Assembly: GCA_021234155.1 (NCBI GenBank)
Contig: JAJEKV010000010.1
Span: 17,829,418-17,893,417, forward strand
Length of the DNA stretch: 64,000 bases
Direction: 5' to 3'
Source: Isoetes taiwanensis
Taxonomy: Eukaryota > Streptophyta > Lycopodiopsida > Isoetales > Isoetaceae
Below, one piece after another: positions 38,472-49,570 of the stretch. A program made the position numbers and the translations under genes. Every line of letters starts with the position of its first letter. The first letter of the stretch is position 1. Under the pieces are notes generated by a model. That model was not told the DNA's origin. It saw nothing but the letters and a program-made list of their open reading frames with translations, and searched no databases.

Positions 38472-39935
38472 GCATAACGACATGACAATGGAAAACGCCA
38501 TAGCAAACTATATCAATGAAAGTGGAAGACCACCGCTCCATCAATCTAAATATTAAGCAAGAAAACAAACACTACACTTGAATATGCGAGACAGAATATC
38601 CAAAAGTCATGCAATGAAATCATGCAAATATATAATAAAATCTCTTTTTTTCTTTGAAGGTATGCATGATGAAACAATGAATACTATTCTTATAAGACTG
38701 CGCACTTGGTTTGCTTGTCTCATGAGAATCAGATTGGATGTTCATACTAATACAGAATAATAAAGATGCCATGCCCACATGTCTTTTGATGTACGCAACT
38801 AAAACATTTAACATAATTCTATTGCAAAAATCTCTTCTGGTGAGCACATCCTGCAGCTCCGCTATGGTGGAGGCAAAATGCAAAGTACACGATTCATCCC
38901 AATGATCAGCCTGGACATAACCATCTACCCCTTGCTCCTAACCTAGAAAGCAACAAAAACATTGTAGAATTATAAATTATTTAAGCATTCTGGCAAACCT
39001 CTTAGCTTTCAGCAATGATGCATTAGAAATGTAAACATCCCACAACAAATTTACATGGCATAGTACGGATGATCATCAAAAAGAAAAATCAGAATACAAA
39101 TAGTTAAAACATGCATCCTTGCCTTATTGTGAGTCTCGCTTACCCCGTAATCTCCTTGAGCAACGAAAAATGCAATAAGCTTTAATAGAATAGAAATTGC
39201 ACCGAAGTGTTCCTGCAAAGGACAAAAACAAAAAATGCATCAAAACAAAGCTCAAGCACTAAGAAGAGTATTAGATGTAAAAGATGCAAATGCATTTCAA
39301 AGATAAGCTCATTTCAAAGATAAGCTCCTTCATTTTATAGAGGATCTTGGATGGACGCTTAGAAATGAATTCATGCAACACAAACAATACTGAAGTAGAT
39401 AGAACACACCTCTGATTCAGCTCCTAACAAACTGGAATCTAATAATAGCAAAAGAAAAATGCAAGCAGGTGACGTTAAATCTCCTTTAAATCATCTCCTC
39501 TCATGCGCTTCAAAGAGAGATGAAGAACCTGCAGTAAAAGAACCTGCAGTAAACAAACGAAAAAGTAGATCTATTAGTTTTTGAAACATAAAACCGAAGC
39601 AAACAAAGAGTTAGGCAGAAAGAAAATACAAAAGGGCAATACAACTCAATTTTAGCAATGTTGCTAGAGCTGAAGCTTTTGCTTACAAAGGCCTAATATT
39701 AGAGTGATCCTCCAGGCGCATACCATAACGACAGAACTAAGTGGAAGAAAGAAAGAGAGATGTGCTTAAGGAAGAGAGAACATAACTTGAACTGAAGAAA
39801 ATGCGTTAGAGTTTGATTTGTCCTGCACTTTGCAGAACCCACTTCAATAGAGCCTTTCAAATGGAAGATTATATGCATAGCTAACCAGTTTGCTTGACAA
39901 CAGTTCAAATGGTGAGAAAGAAAAAGCGGAGTTAC

Positions 39936-40420
39936 CCAAATATGCCAACTTTCCATCCTGGGTACGCATTAAGTTTCCAGGATGAGGATCAGCGTGGTAA
40001 AACCTGTCTTGTAATATTTGCACCAAAGAACAATATGTTCCAACCTGGAATGATAGATTTGTAGATAATTGTCTTACAACTGGAATCTCTCAGCAATGCA
40101 ACAAACAATGCCCTGTTTACCTACACAAGATGTAAGTTTTTTGCTTCTTCCAGCTTGTCCCCTGCAGATTGTTCAACTTATCTTCCAGTTTTTTAACTTA
40201 TAGTGTAAAAAAACTCAAGTAAAGCAAATTAAACAATCATTAATAGCTATATATAGTAATAAATGAGGACATTTGTAACCTGTACCTCAATTCATTCCAA
40301 AATGAGCACTTTCTTACTTGACAGATCTTTGTACATCTCCCGAACCTGATAGATCTTTGACTCCAAAGCATAACTTCTTTCTACTGAAGACTATCTGGCA
40401 AAATCACAAATCCGCACCTT
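39936..40420 (-). pseudogene. ABC1-kinase (ABC1K/UbiB family) exons captured in Helitron
   Basis: A clean exon at 39936-40044 with both splice sites encodes VGTYCSLVQILQDRFYHADP followed by HPGNLMRTQDGKLAYL. FYHADPHPGN is the catalytic-loop signature of ABC1 atypical kinases. About 220-300 bases upstream (minus strand) another piece reads REMYKDLSSKKVLILE, then a stop, then IEV; the family has Trp there, so a TGG-to-TGA change is likely. ABC1 kinases act in plastids and mitochondria on prenyl-quinone metabolism. Only these pieces are present, with intron sequence between them, so genomic DNA rather than mRNA was captured. Confidence 0.8.
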
Positions 40421-41059
40421 GCAACTAAGCCCTGGGTATAATTATTAAGCATCTGAAAAGCTTGAACAGACATAGCAAAATGCTCCGGTTAGCCATGGTG
40501 CCTTGTGCGCCCAATCATCTGAATGAAATAGAAAAAGGAGAGACGTTAACGGAAAAATGACCAAAATGTTTCTTGCCATAAAAAGTAGAGAGATGTACCA
40601 CTCAAATTGAAACGCACTGCTGAAACTCAAATTTAGAAGAAAAAGCCTGGAACTTGAAGCTATGCTTGCGGAAACTTCACCTTCTAACATCTTCATGCTC
40701 AAATCCATAGCTTACAACTCCATCGCTGTCAATGTTCATATCTGCAGATCCTCCATTCCATACCCATAAACCGAAAATGGCTACAACGACACCCCAAAAC
40801 GAAGCTCACAAAGAAGAAAAATGACGAATCCCTCAGTGGTACGAATTTCTCACAGAAAAAATCAGGCCCGCATTCATGAGTATGGCTCCAGTGATGATCT
40901 GAACCAACGCAAGAGCTGGAGGCGCCAAACAGAAGAGAGCTGGTCCAACTTTCGTAGAAAGAAAGGGTTTTGGAAATTTGTCGTCATTGAATAGGGTCGG
41001 CTCCTGCAACTTCAAAATATGAATTTAATGCTGGCAACCAAGATGCCGGAGGGGAACGA

Positions 41060-42560
41060 TCGCGGGAAGGAACGCCGCGATGCGCCGTGCGATCTGCGCG
41101 TTCGAACCTAAGTCCAACCGGGGATCAAAATAGCAATCCAATTCGCGGTGCCGATCGGCTCGAAATTGAGTTCGAGGGGTTCGCCTAAGCTTAACCCAGA
41201 ACCGAACCCAAGCCAAAACCCAGGATTCGCCAGGCGAACCCGCCATGTCGACGTGGTGCTGCCGTGGCAATACCCACCGGAAATTAACCCAACCACTCGC
41301 TAAGCGAACCGTCTTGAATCGCGGGGGCGGATCGTAATTCGCTTTCGAGTGCGGCGTGCGAAACCCACCGGGTTACGCTGGGCGAACCCTGTCAAATCGC
41401 TGAGACGTTGCCGCAATGCGGCGAAATCGCCCGCCCGGGTTAAACAGCCCGAACCCAATAGCGTCGGGTCCACGGTGCAGTCCACGGCCCGTCCGTCCAG
41501 GTAAACAGATTTGAAACCCCGATTTCAATTTTCTCGTTGAATGAAACCGTCTTTTCGTAAAAAACTTGATTTACGAGCTTGGATTGGACTTCTTTTCTCT
41601 CTGGAATTGGAGAATTCTTGCTTTTCGATCAGCTTGCCATCGTAAATTGAACTCAAGAAAATCTTTTTTTTGGTTTTGTTTGATTCAATCCACGCCCTTT
41701 ACGGCTCCGTTAATGGGTGAGGATTCTTCCTTTGGAACACATGGTCGTTTGTTGGAAGAAAAAGAAGAGCAATCTAGATTAGAAATCATTTGCTAGCGGA
41801 TGGGGAATGAAACGATTTTTTCTTCATTGTTGGGGAAGATTTCCATCCGCGGAAGAAGACCCACATTTCTCTGTTTCATGCTTCACGGATCCGCCATATA
41901 GCGAAAAGCCGTTTTCTTACGGCATTCCTTCCCGTTCAATTGAATCTGTCAATGCCAACGATTTTCTTCCACCATAGCTATCAAAATCAAGCAATTACGC
42001 ATCCCAATTTGCGGGATTTTCTTCGCCACCGGGATTTGGGTAGATCATCCAAAGAAAATACGCCCAATGTCGGCTCTGGCTTTTTTTCATCATCCGAATG
42101 TGGCTAATTCGCAACCTTACCTCTTGAATCGAGAAAAGGACAAACAGATTTTTGTTAGAAATTTTATAGCGGCGAGAATGAAAGGTTAAAACAGAAATGT
42201 ACCTATTGGACCCCAGCTATTGGGTTAAGCCCAAAGCGAACCACTGCGAGCGTCTTCAACCGTACTGCACGACAACGTCTCAGCGATCCGGCCGAATCAA
42301 CTGCTGATTTGATCGGGGTTAAGCCCGGCGAACCGATGGGGGTTCTGGCACGCCTGTACTGCGCGACATCGATCCGCCCGGCCTTGCCCCGACGCTTAAC
42401 CGGGGTTTGGGTTCGCCCAAGCGAACCCGGCAGCAATGCCACGTCCCCTGCGGGTTCGCCTGGGCGAATCCGCCGGGTTCGCCTGGGCGAATCTTCGGGG
42501 TTCGCCTGGGCCAACCCGCTTGGCGGTTTGACCCAATTTAGGGAGCCAATAAAGTGGGCG
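41060..42560. repeat. GC-rich long inverted repeat with TTCGCCTGGGCGAA motifs
   Basis: Two GC-rich arms (about 41180-41480 and 42230-42510) flank an AT-richer core. Inverted matches include ATCGCTGAGACGT against ACGTCTCAGCGAT. Another is the block CCACGTC..GCGGGTTCGCCTGG(G)CGAATCC, which is present in opposite orientation in the two arms. The short palindrome TTCGCCTGGGCGAA recurs in the right arm. The composition differs sharply from the surroundings. A foldback or long-TIR DNA element is likely; no gene is seen in the core. Confidence 0.6.
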
Positions 42561-42640
42561 ATCCAATTGAGCGGCTTGGGTTGCAGGGACTACCAACATT
42601 TACTAGTCGGCTTTCATCAGAAAACAAAACCTTGGGATAA

Positions 42641-45352
42641 GGTTTACATCTGAAAACCAAATTTTGAAAAGTGGTTTTCAGGAATATTCCCTGAATATTC
42701 CTTTCCTTATTAAGAGCCTCACATATACCTTTTATTTTTAATATAGATCCCCAATTATTTCCTATATTTACATAGAAGCCTTTATTTAATATATCTCTTT
42801 TAAGTTATACGTTAAATTTTAGAAAAAAAAAATGATCCCTGAATCCTGATTCCCTGTGCGCAGTCCAACGGCCAACGAACGGCCCCAAAAATCTCCAAAT
42901 TCCCAGCCGGAATGATCTCCTTTGGACTCCAGCGACCAGCCTCCTCTGCATCTACTCCTATTAATTAGCTTCAGAGATCGGAATCTTGCTCCTTCAACGG
43001 CAGTCATCATGGATTGTATTTGTATAAATCAGAGTCGATTAGGGTTGAGACATCACGAATTCTTGCTGCAGCACCATCTCTTATTCTTGTATCAGCATTG
43101 TCTCTTGCTATGGCTAAGAATACATTGGCTTTTTGTTGGAAGAAGGCCTCATCATCGGCAGAAGGTAGCAGCATTCCACGAATTATTGATGAAGAGAAGG
43201 ATGAAGAAAGGGATAGGTTGTATGAAGAGCTATTTGGAGATGATAAATCAGAGGACGAGGCCCTTCAAGATGTGGATGTTGATGATGAGCAGATTGAAGA
43301 GAAGAGCTGCAATTTAGAATTTTCTGATGGGAATGAGTCTAAGAGAAACTTTCTTCCAGAATGGCAAGGTCCACATCCTTGGATTCTTAATGAAGGAGGA
43401 AGGATAAAATGCAAGTGGTGCATGTCTTTTAAGAAGGCCAAGATTAGTAATCTGTATGCCTCCAAGGGGGGCAAAACTTTACAAGTAACTGCCTTCAAGA
43501 AACATGAAAAGAGCTTTGATCATAAAACTGCTGAGATGGAGTGGAATCTGAAAAATAAAGGATTGAAGCCATTGGTGAGTTCTTTGGAGAATCAATTTGG
43601 AGCACAAGAGCAAAAAGTCGTTACTGCCACGAAGGTACTTCATTTCATTTCTTGCTTTAAGCAATTACCAGCCTTTGATGGAGCTTTTATTTGAATTGAA
43701 TACTCCATATGCTCCAAATCTAGAAGTCTATGGTTCTTACACAAGTGAAACTAGTGGGAAGGAGATGTTGTTTGTGATGAGAGATGTAGCTAGAAATGTC
43801 ATTAAAAAGCAAATTCAGGCTGCCCTTTTTTTTAGCATGTGTGTGGATGAGAGCACAGATATTATAAAGGAAAAACATCTAATTTGTTATGTTGTTCTTC
43901 CAAGGCCTGGTGGAGAGGTCAAAACCATCTTTTATAGGATTTTAGAATTGCAAGGTGGTACAGCTGCATGCTTGATGGAGGCCATTACTGAGCTTTTTAA
44001 GGAATGGGAAGTTGATTGGAGTAAACTTGTTGGGTTTGTTAGTGATGGTGCTAGCGTCATGGTAGGGCATAAAACTGGATTAGTGGCAAGGCTGAAAGCT
44101 AAAATCCCAAGGCTGGTATCAATTCATTGTATGGCACATAGACAAGCATTGGCAACACAAAGTGCAGCTCGGTCAATTCCTGAATTCCAATGGATTGATA
44201 AGTTAGCATCTAAGGTGTACAAATATGTTACGCATTCATGCGTCCACATGCAAGAGTTCAAAGGCCTTATAGATGAATATCAGTTAGAGAATGTGAAAGT
44301 TCTTAAGCCGTATGAGATTAGATGGTTGAGCAAAGGTGAAATAATGAAAAGGCTCATAGTTCTTCTTCCTGTCATTTGGGGATTATGGGAAGAAAAAGAA
44401 CAGAAATGGTTCAAATTGAGTACAAGATACCAGGTTGGTTTTTTTGTGGCACTTTTGGTTGATGTATGTGGGCAGCTAAATATTTTAAGTAAGTGTTTTC
44501 AGAAGGAAAATCCGAGCATGATTGAAGTTGGTAGGGATTTGGATCTCACCATCAAAATGCTAAAAAATTGGTTTTTGACTGGTGGGGATGCAGACTTTGG
44601 ATTTGGTTGTACATAGGTTGCAATCTATATGGATAAGGTTCAGAATGGTTTTTATGAGCATTATGACCAAGGGAATGGAATATTAGTCCATTCATTTCCA
44701 TTAAGCTATGAACCAGTGGTAGGAGGTTGTCCAGAAAATGATGGTTCTCATAAGACTTGTGTTCATATAGGACGCGCATTTGTTGACAATTTGAATGAGC
44801 GGTACATGGACATGGCTTGGTGGAATGCAACAAAACTATTTGAGCCAAAATCACATGATAAAGGTTTGACTCCAAAACAAAAATTTGTTAAGTTTTCAGC
44901 TGCTTTGACGAAGTTAGTCGATGTTTTTTGTGTTGGTGCAAGTCCTGTAGCTAGTCGTGATGGATGTATGAATCAACTTCAAATGTTCGTGGAAGTCTTA
45001 TCAGCTGCGTGTTCTACATGTGACATTCATGAGGCATGGCAATTTTGTAACACAGTTAAGGAAGATGATGGAAACATTTGGTACGAAAGATATCCAGACA
45101 TTATGAAGTTATGGCAAGTTGTCATGCTTATGCCAGTCAGTAGTGTTGTATGTGAGGGGATTTTCCAAGCAAAATATATTAAAGACATCTTTGAGAAACC
45201 AAATGTGCTTGAATACTTTGGATGCACACCTGTTGCTTGGAATTGAGTACCCAATACGAAAAGACATAAATTGGGTCAACATATTTGAGACATGGTCTAT
45301 ATCCCATCATAGAAGAGGTTGAAAACCGGATTTTTGAAAATGGTTTGCATTA
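42641..45352 (+). mobile_element. hAT transposon (approximate limits)
   Basis: Around the transposase, related inverted sequences stand at 42641-42682 (starting GGTTTACATCTGAAAACC) and 45310-45352 (complement starting GGTTTTCTAATGCAAACC). They are about 70% alike and probably form terminal or subterminal repeats. A CAGGGA occurs just outside each end, as in hAT termini, but the adjacent 8 bases do not form a duplication, so true ends are unproven. Confidence 0.55.
43110..45246 (+). pseudogene. hAT transposase (ZMYM/KIAA1586-like), two lesions
   Basis: This is a DDE-type hAT transposase. From MAKNTLAFCWKKASSS it has an acidic region (DEEKDEERDRLYEELFGD) and a TTF/BED-like zinc-binding part (HPWILNEGGRIKCKWCMSFK .. 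FKKHEKSFDHK). The catalytic RNase H-like domain shows CVDESTDI and FVSDGASVMVG, which hold the two catalytic Asp. The C-terminal dimerisation part shows VVMLMPVSSVVCEGIF. The frame changes once near 43630 and meets a TAG at 44614-44616, after which the same frame continues to 45246. The C-terminus looks truncated. With only two lesions the copy is fairly young. It lies opposite to the host Helitron strand. Confidence 0.88.
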
Positions 45353-46110
45353 GAAAACCAAAATATGTAAGCAGGTTTGCAGTATGTAACCAAGATTTTT
45401 TTTGAATTTTGATCCCTGAGTCCAACACCTTACCAAAATAAAAAAAGAAGATTAGGAATTTAGGAGGTTTGATACAGGGCTTTTAATGCTCCACAGAATT
45501 AAAAAACAAAAACAAAACTTACAAACAATAACGGATGCCACATCATAGAGAAGAATTAATGCAATATATGCCTAATTCGGCACTCAATAGAATGGAACTT
45601 GACTCACATGAGCCATGCTGTAGATCAAATTGTCAAATTTAATTCCTTGGTAAAAGATTTTACATAGCTCTAAATGCACATTCAGGACCAACTTACAAAT
45701 TAATTATGGAGGAGGAATCAAGATAATGATATGTATTATGAAGTTGCAGAAACGTTGACTGCCGGGGGTGATGCCAAGAAAATATGACTAAGCTAGGGTA
45801 GAGACAGCTACCCCAAATTCCACAGCCAAGTCCCCTTCAACAAAACCATGTTGAGTGATCGGCCCCTGCATGTACAAAGCGTGAACAGATCGTTTCAACC
45901 AAGCATGCAAATCAACCCTTTCATTAGTAAGAAAGCCAAAATAACTAACATTTTTAATTTGAAAATCGCTTACCTTAGCCACCAAGCAAATCGAAAGCTG
46001 GATATCACTCCATCGGGCTCTCTATAAGAATCAAACTGAATTTACTACAGAGACTTGTTATCCAACTCTCGCTGGAGATTGAAGCCAAAGTTGGGATTCA
46101 GTACAATTGA

Positions 46111-46473
46111 ATGCATCATTTTCCTGTGGTCAGTCATAAACATAATGTGTGCAAATATCACAATCTGAATGGTCAGCTCTGTCAAATTTGGCCCAATCCA
46201 ACATTTTCCAGTGGAATTTCCAGCTCAGATCCATGCACTGTATCATGGGAGGGAGTGGCATGTGTTGAGGGAGTGGGATGTGATGGAAGGAGCAGAAATA
46301 TTGTGGAGCTTAAACTGGCTCAGAAGCGATTTATAGGCAGCATTTCCACTTCAATCTACAACTTGAATTCCTTCACAGAACTGGAGCTCTGGAGCAACCG
46401 TTTGGTGGAACCATTTATCAGAAAAATAACTACTGAGCTTTCCCATCTCACCAACCACAAAGTTATTCATTAG
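46111..46473 (+). pseudogene. LRR receptor N-terminal fragment
   Basis: SSDPCTVSWEGVACV is the LRRNT cap, followed by NIVELKLAQKRFIGSISTSI and LELWSNRLVEPF, which fit one to two plant-type leucine-rich repeats. The frame ends at 46473 after about 120 codons. No signal peptide or kinase is present. It probably comes from an LRR receptor kinase and lies on the strand opposite to the Helitron. Fragment only. Confidence 0.6.
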
Positions 46474-48300
46474 GCCAGTAATAATTTTACATGTTTAATT
46501 TCTGCCTTTTTTGAAAATCTCTCTAGCCTCACAGATATTTCCACCATCCAGTGGTGTGACAACCCAGAGTTTCCTCACAGACTGTTGTGGGTACATATAC
46601 ATCCCAACACCATTATGTCAGAAAACCAGAACATGACATTAGAAAACCAGAATGATATTAGAAAACCCGAATGATATTTGTCTTCCCTTAACCATTTGAG
46701 AATTGTGGGGGCTTTGTTTTAAGCAATTTGGGTGCCCAAAAGAACCATTTCAAAAAGCAAAAATATGGCAACAGCCCTTGCAAGTGCCTGTTAAAGTTAT
46801 GCATCCCACAACCTGCCAACACATTAAGCAATAAAAGCTTGAGCAAGTTATTGCATATTTATATAAAATGCAGCTCAACAAGGATGAGAAAAGGAAAGGA
46901 ATAGGATATTACAAGAAATCCATCCGGAATGCTTCAGCTGGCTTCCATTTCTAAGAGAATAAATACAATACAATACAACACAACATAACAAACTTGTCAA
47001 CCAAACAAAGCACATCATTGAGCATAAATATGGAGATGGAAACCTACTGACATCGCCTCTTCTCAAACCATCTTTGCTAGCAATCGCCTACCTTAACATG
47101 AAATGGATCTGTAATGACCAGAAAATGGAAAAAAACCTGAAAGTTCTTACACTAACATTTTGGGCCAAACCATTGGCTATACCGGCATAAGGGAAGGCGC
47201 TTCCAAGTATGTGTCCTGTAAAAAAGAAATAAGAAGAATGTCATATATTTAGATGCTGGATGAGCGGTATAGTCTGGTTTTTGTTTCCGAGCAAAGTAAC
47301 ATTTGAACAAAAAAACAAAAAAGATAAACAACATTACCTCTGCTTGCAGCCCCTGCTCTAAGCTGCCTGCTCTAGTCAAAAAATTCCTAAAACCTAAAGG
47401 AAATGAAGATTGTGGACCCCTGAAGACCAAAGATGCAAAAGCATGCCAAGATTGAGGACCCTGACCCAAGATTCAAAAGCATGCCATGTGCCTGATGCCG
47501 AATGCTGCTGGCAGTTCCTGAGGAGTAAAATGAGTCGCTGAATCTTCTGCCCTTTCAATTTCAGGATCTCAGAAGTCATTGGACAGTGGACGATGATAAC
47601 GTCTATCTGCTGGGAAAAAAATGCTCATATGAACGTTTACCTTGCCAGAAAAATGGAATGCCAGAAAAAGCGTAAGCATCTGCTGGTAAAAGCATGATGG
47701 GTTCCAATGGCTACTCTATCCTGATTGATGGAGCCCTTGGTTCAATCGAAAACATCTTGAAGCTTCTTTGAAATGCAAACAACAGATAAGCAAATAAACT
47801 CCCGACGCTTCTGTACCTTGCAAAATGCATGGGGTTTAGGTGTCTGCTCCAGCAATTCCTTTGTAGTGGAAAAAAGGCCAATTTTCTCCCAGGATATGCC
47901 CCAATCTTTCACTTCCCACGAAAAAATAATGGCTGCATCAGCCAATGTGTAAGATCTTAAGACATACGCAGAGCCTGCAAAACCTCTGCAGAATGGATGC
48001 CTTTCCTAACTATGACCCAAAATAAAAAGAGATATAATACCTGACATTTTTTCGTAGCCGAATACTCTTCAAGCTGGAAAAAAAATGGAAGGGATGAGTA
48101 AGACATAGCTTCAAGCTCCAGCGATGAACACAGACGAAAAAAAATAGACCTGCTTGTGGTGGGCGATCCATAAACAACCGTATAAGATTGCTTAGCTTTA
48201 GAGCCTAAAACTCTCTCCATTTCCTTGATCATAAAGCGGAGGGTTACAGCGTTACAGCACCGCACGTCTCAGACCCTAGCCCCGAACTAAAAAAAGTGAA
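46474..48300. other. Helitron B 5' interior, possible captured exons
   Basis: Two minus-strand stretches look exon-like. One is at about 47818-47945 (SWEVKDWGISWEKIGLF, ending at a GTACAG donor). The other is at about 48146-48235 (MIKEMERVLGSKAKQSYT, ending VYGSPTTSR before GTCTAT). I recognise no family. They may be pieces of one captured host gene. Confidence 0.3.
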
Positions 48301-48479
48301 GAGAAAATGAAGGAAAGGAAAACTTTGCCCGGAAAAGAGAAAATCGGCGTTACATGGCCGGAAAAAGCGTTAGCGCCGGCGTGAGGCCAGCGACCCAAAA
48401 ACATTTTAAATAAGTAGACTAGTAAACGTGTGCCCGGCGTTGCCGGACTAATATCTTGCCGCGTGTTTTTACTTGGCCT

Positions 48480-49570
48480 TTACCATCCACATGTGCAACT
48501 TCCACAACAACACATGTTAATACTGGCAAGAAAGACATTATTTGTGTGCCGCGAACATGTATCGCAATTGTGGTGGCATGCCCCATGGTGCTGCTTCCTG
48601 AAGAGACTCGAGCCATCCTGTGCCATCTCGAAGCAACCCACGACGAATGCAAGCTTTTTTGTATGTTGCACATAACTCCCCCTTGAAAGAGAGTAAATCT
48701 TCAAAACTAATGCACCTGTCACACGGGTCAATCGGTGTCGTAGATAGTATCGCTTTCCTTCTGAAGAATTAACAAAGTACATGGGCCCAATAGTGAGAAA
48801 CTTCTGGTTGTTGGATCTAACCTGCCATTTTCTATTGGGTTTATCATTGGTAAACTTTTTAGGAAAATCATAATAGAGCAATTGAGTAGCCTCTCTATTT
48901 CCAGATGCATTCATCTCGGAAAAGGCTGTCAATATTGTCCCCTTATTCTTATCTCTTATAATGTCCATGTTCATACCTTCTCGATAGTTACATCTTGTTG
49001 CATTTGGAGATGCACAGCCAGTCTAATGACATGATGAAACTGTCGTTGTATTTCTTATGAGAGAATTCTGCATGATGCCTCCGAACCTGAGAAAGTTCAC
49101 ATTGGTCATATCTGGCCATTTATAGACATACTTGTACAAATATTTAATGACCCTATAGCACCATACCTCAACATTGATATGGCACTCGAAGTACAATGTT
49201 AGTCATGGATTATATGGCACGAACTATCTGTTATCTATATGTATATCACATTTTTCCACTTTCTGGTCATCATCCCTTCTTCAATATAACAGATATCCGT
49301 CAACAACTGCCATCTCATCTGAAAATGCACGTGGGTAATGCTTTCTACACTTATGATACTGTATGCACAGACTTTTGATATCCAGTACCACATGGTCTAT
49401 GCATCATATTACAGGTGACCACCTCATACAATTCAGGATATGCATCCTTGTCTGGTATTTCAGCGCAAATAAATTGATCAATTTCTTCAGTTGTGAAGAG
49501 CTTGTCGGCCTAATCCAACATAGTCAACAAATGTATATGTAACAATCCTCTCTTTTGGAACTCAATAACG
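48480..49570 (-). pseudogene. Helitron Rep (helitron_like_N) and pre-helicase region
   Basis: Read along the minus strand across several frameshifts, the Rep region appears in order. Landmarks are EFQKRGLLHIHLL, TTEEIDQFICAEIPDKDAYP, CRKHYPRAFSDEM, FVPYNP, HINVEVWCYRVIKYLYKYVY, then LTAFSEMNASGNREATQLLY, YYLRHRLTRVTGA and ATYKKACIRRGLLRDG. EFQKRGLxHxH is the metal-binding HUH-type motif of the rolling-circle Rep nuclease. The PIF1-like helicase core that should follow is missing: the sequence runs straight to the Helitron 3' end. It has many lesions and is inactive. Confidence 0.88.

Larger units (their letters stand above)
36920..48418 (-). mobile_element. Helitron B (11.5 kb) with captured and nested sequences
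   Basis: The 5' terminus is TCTACTTATTTAAAATG at 48418 on the minus strand, directly abutting the CTAG end of Helitron A. The 3' terminus is CTAG at 36920-36923, directly abutting the 5' TC of Helitron C. There the usual terminal hairpin has been deleted, leaving CGTTTACTAG. A further bona fide 3' end with hairpin and CTAG stands at 37372-37400, so one more element, or an alternative terminus, is nested near the end. Contents: a MITE (36948-37158), ABC1-kinase exons, a long GC-rich inverted repeat, a hAT transposon and an LRR fragment. Confidence 0.7.

Noticed and set aside
42592-45420. hAT termini at CAGGGA..TCCCTG
   Set aside because: The six-base ends match, but the adjacent 8-bp sequences are unrelated, so the exact boundaries were not called.
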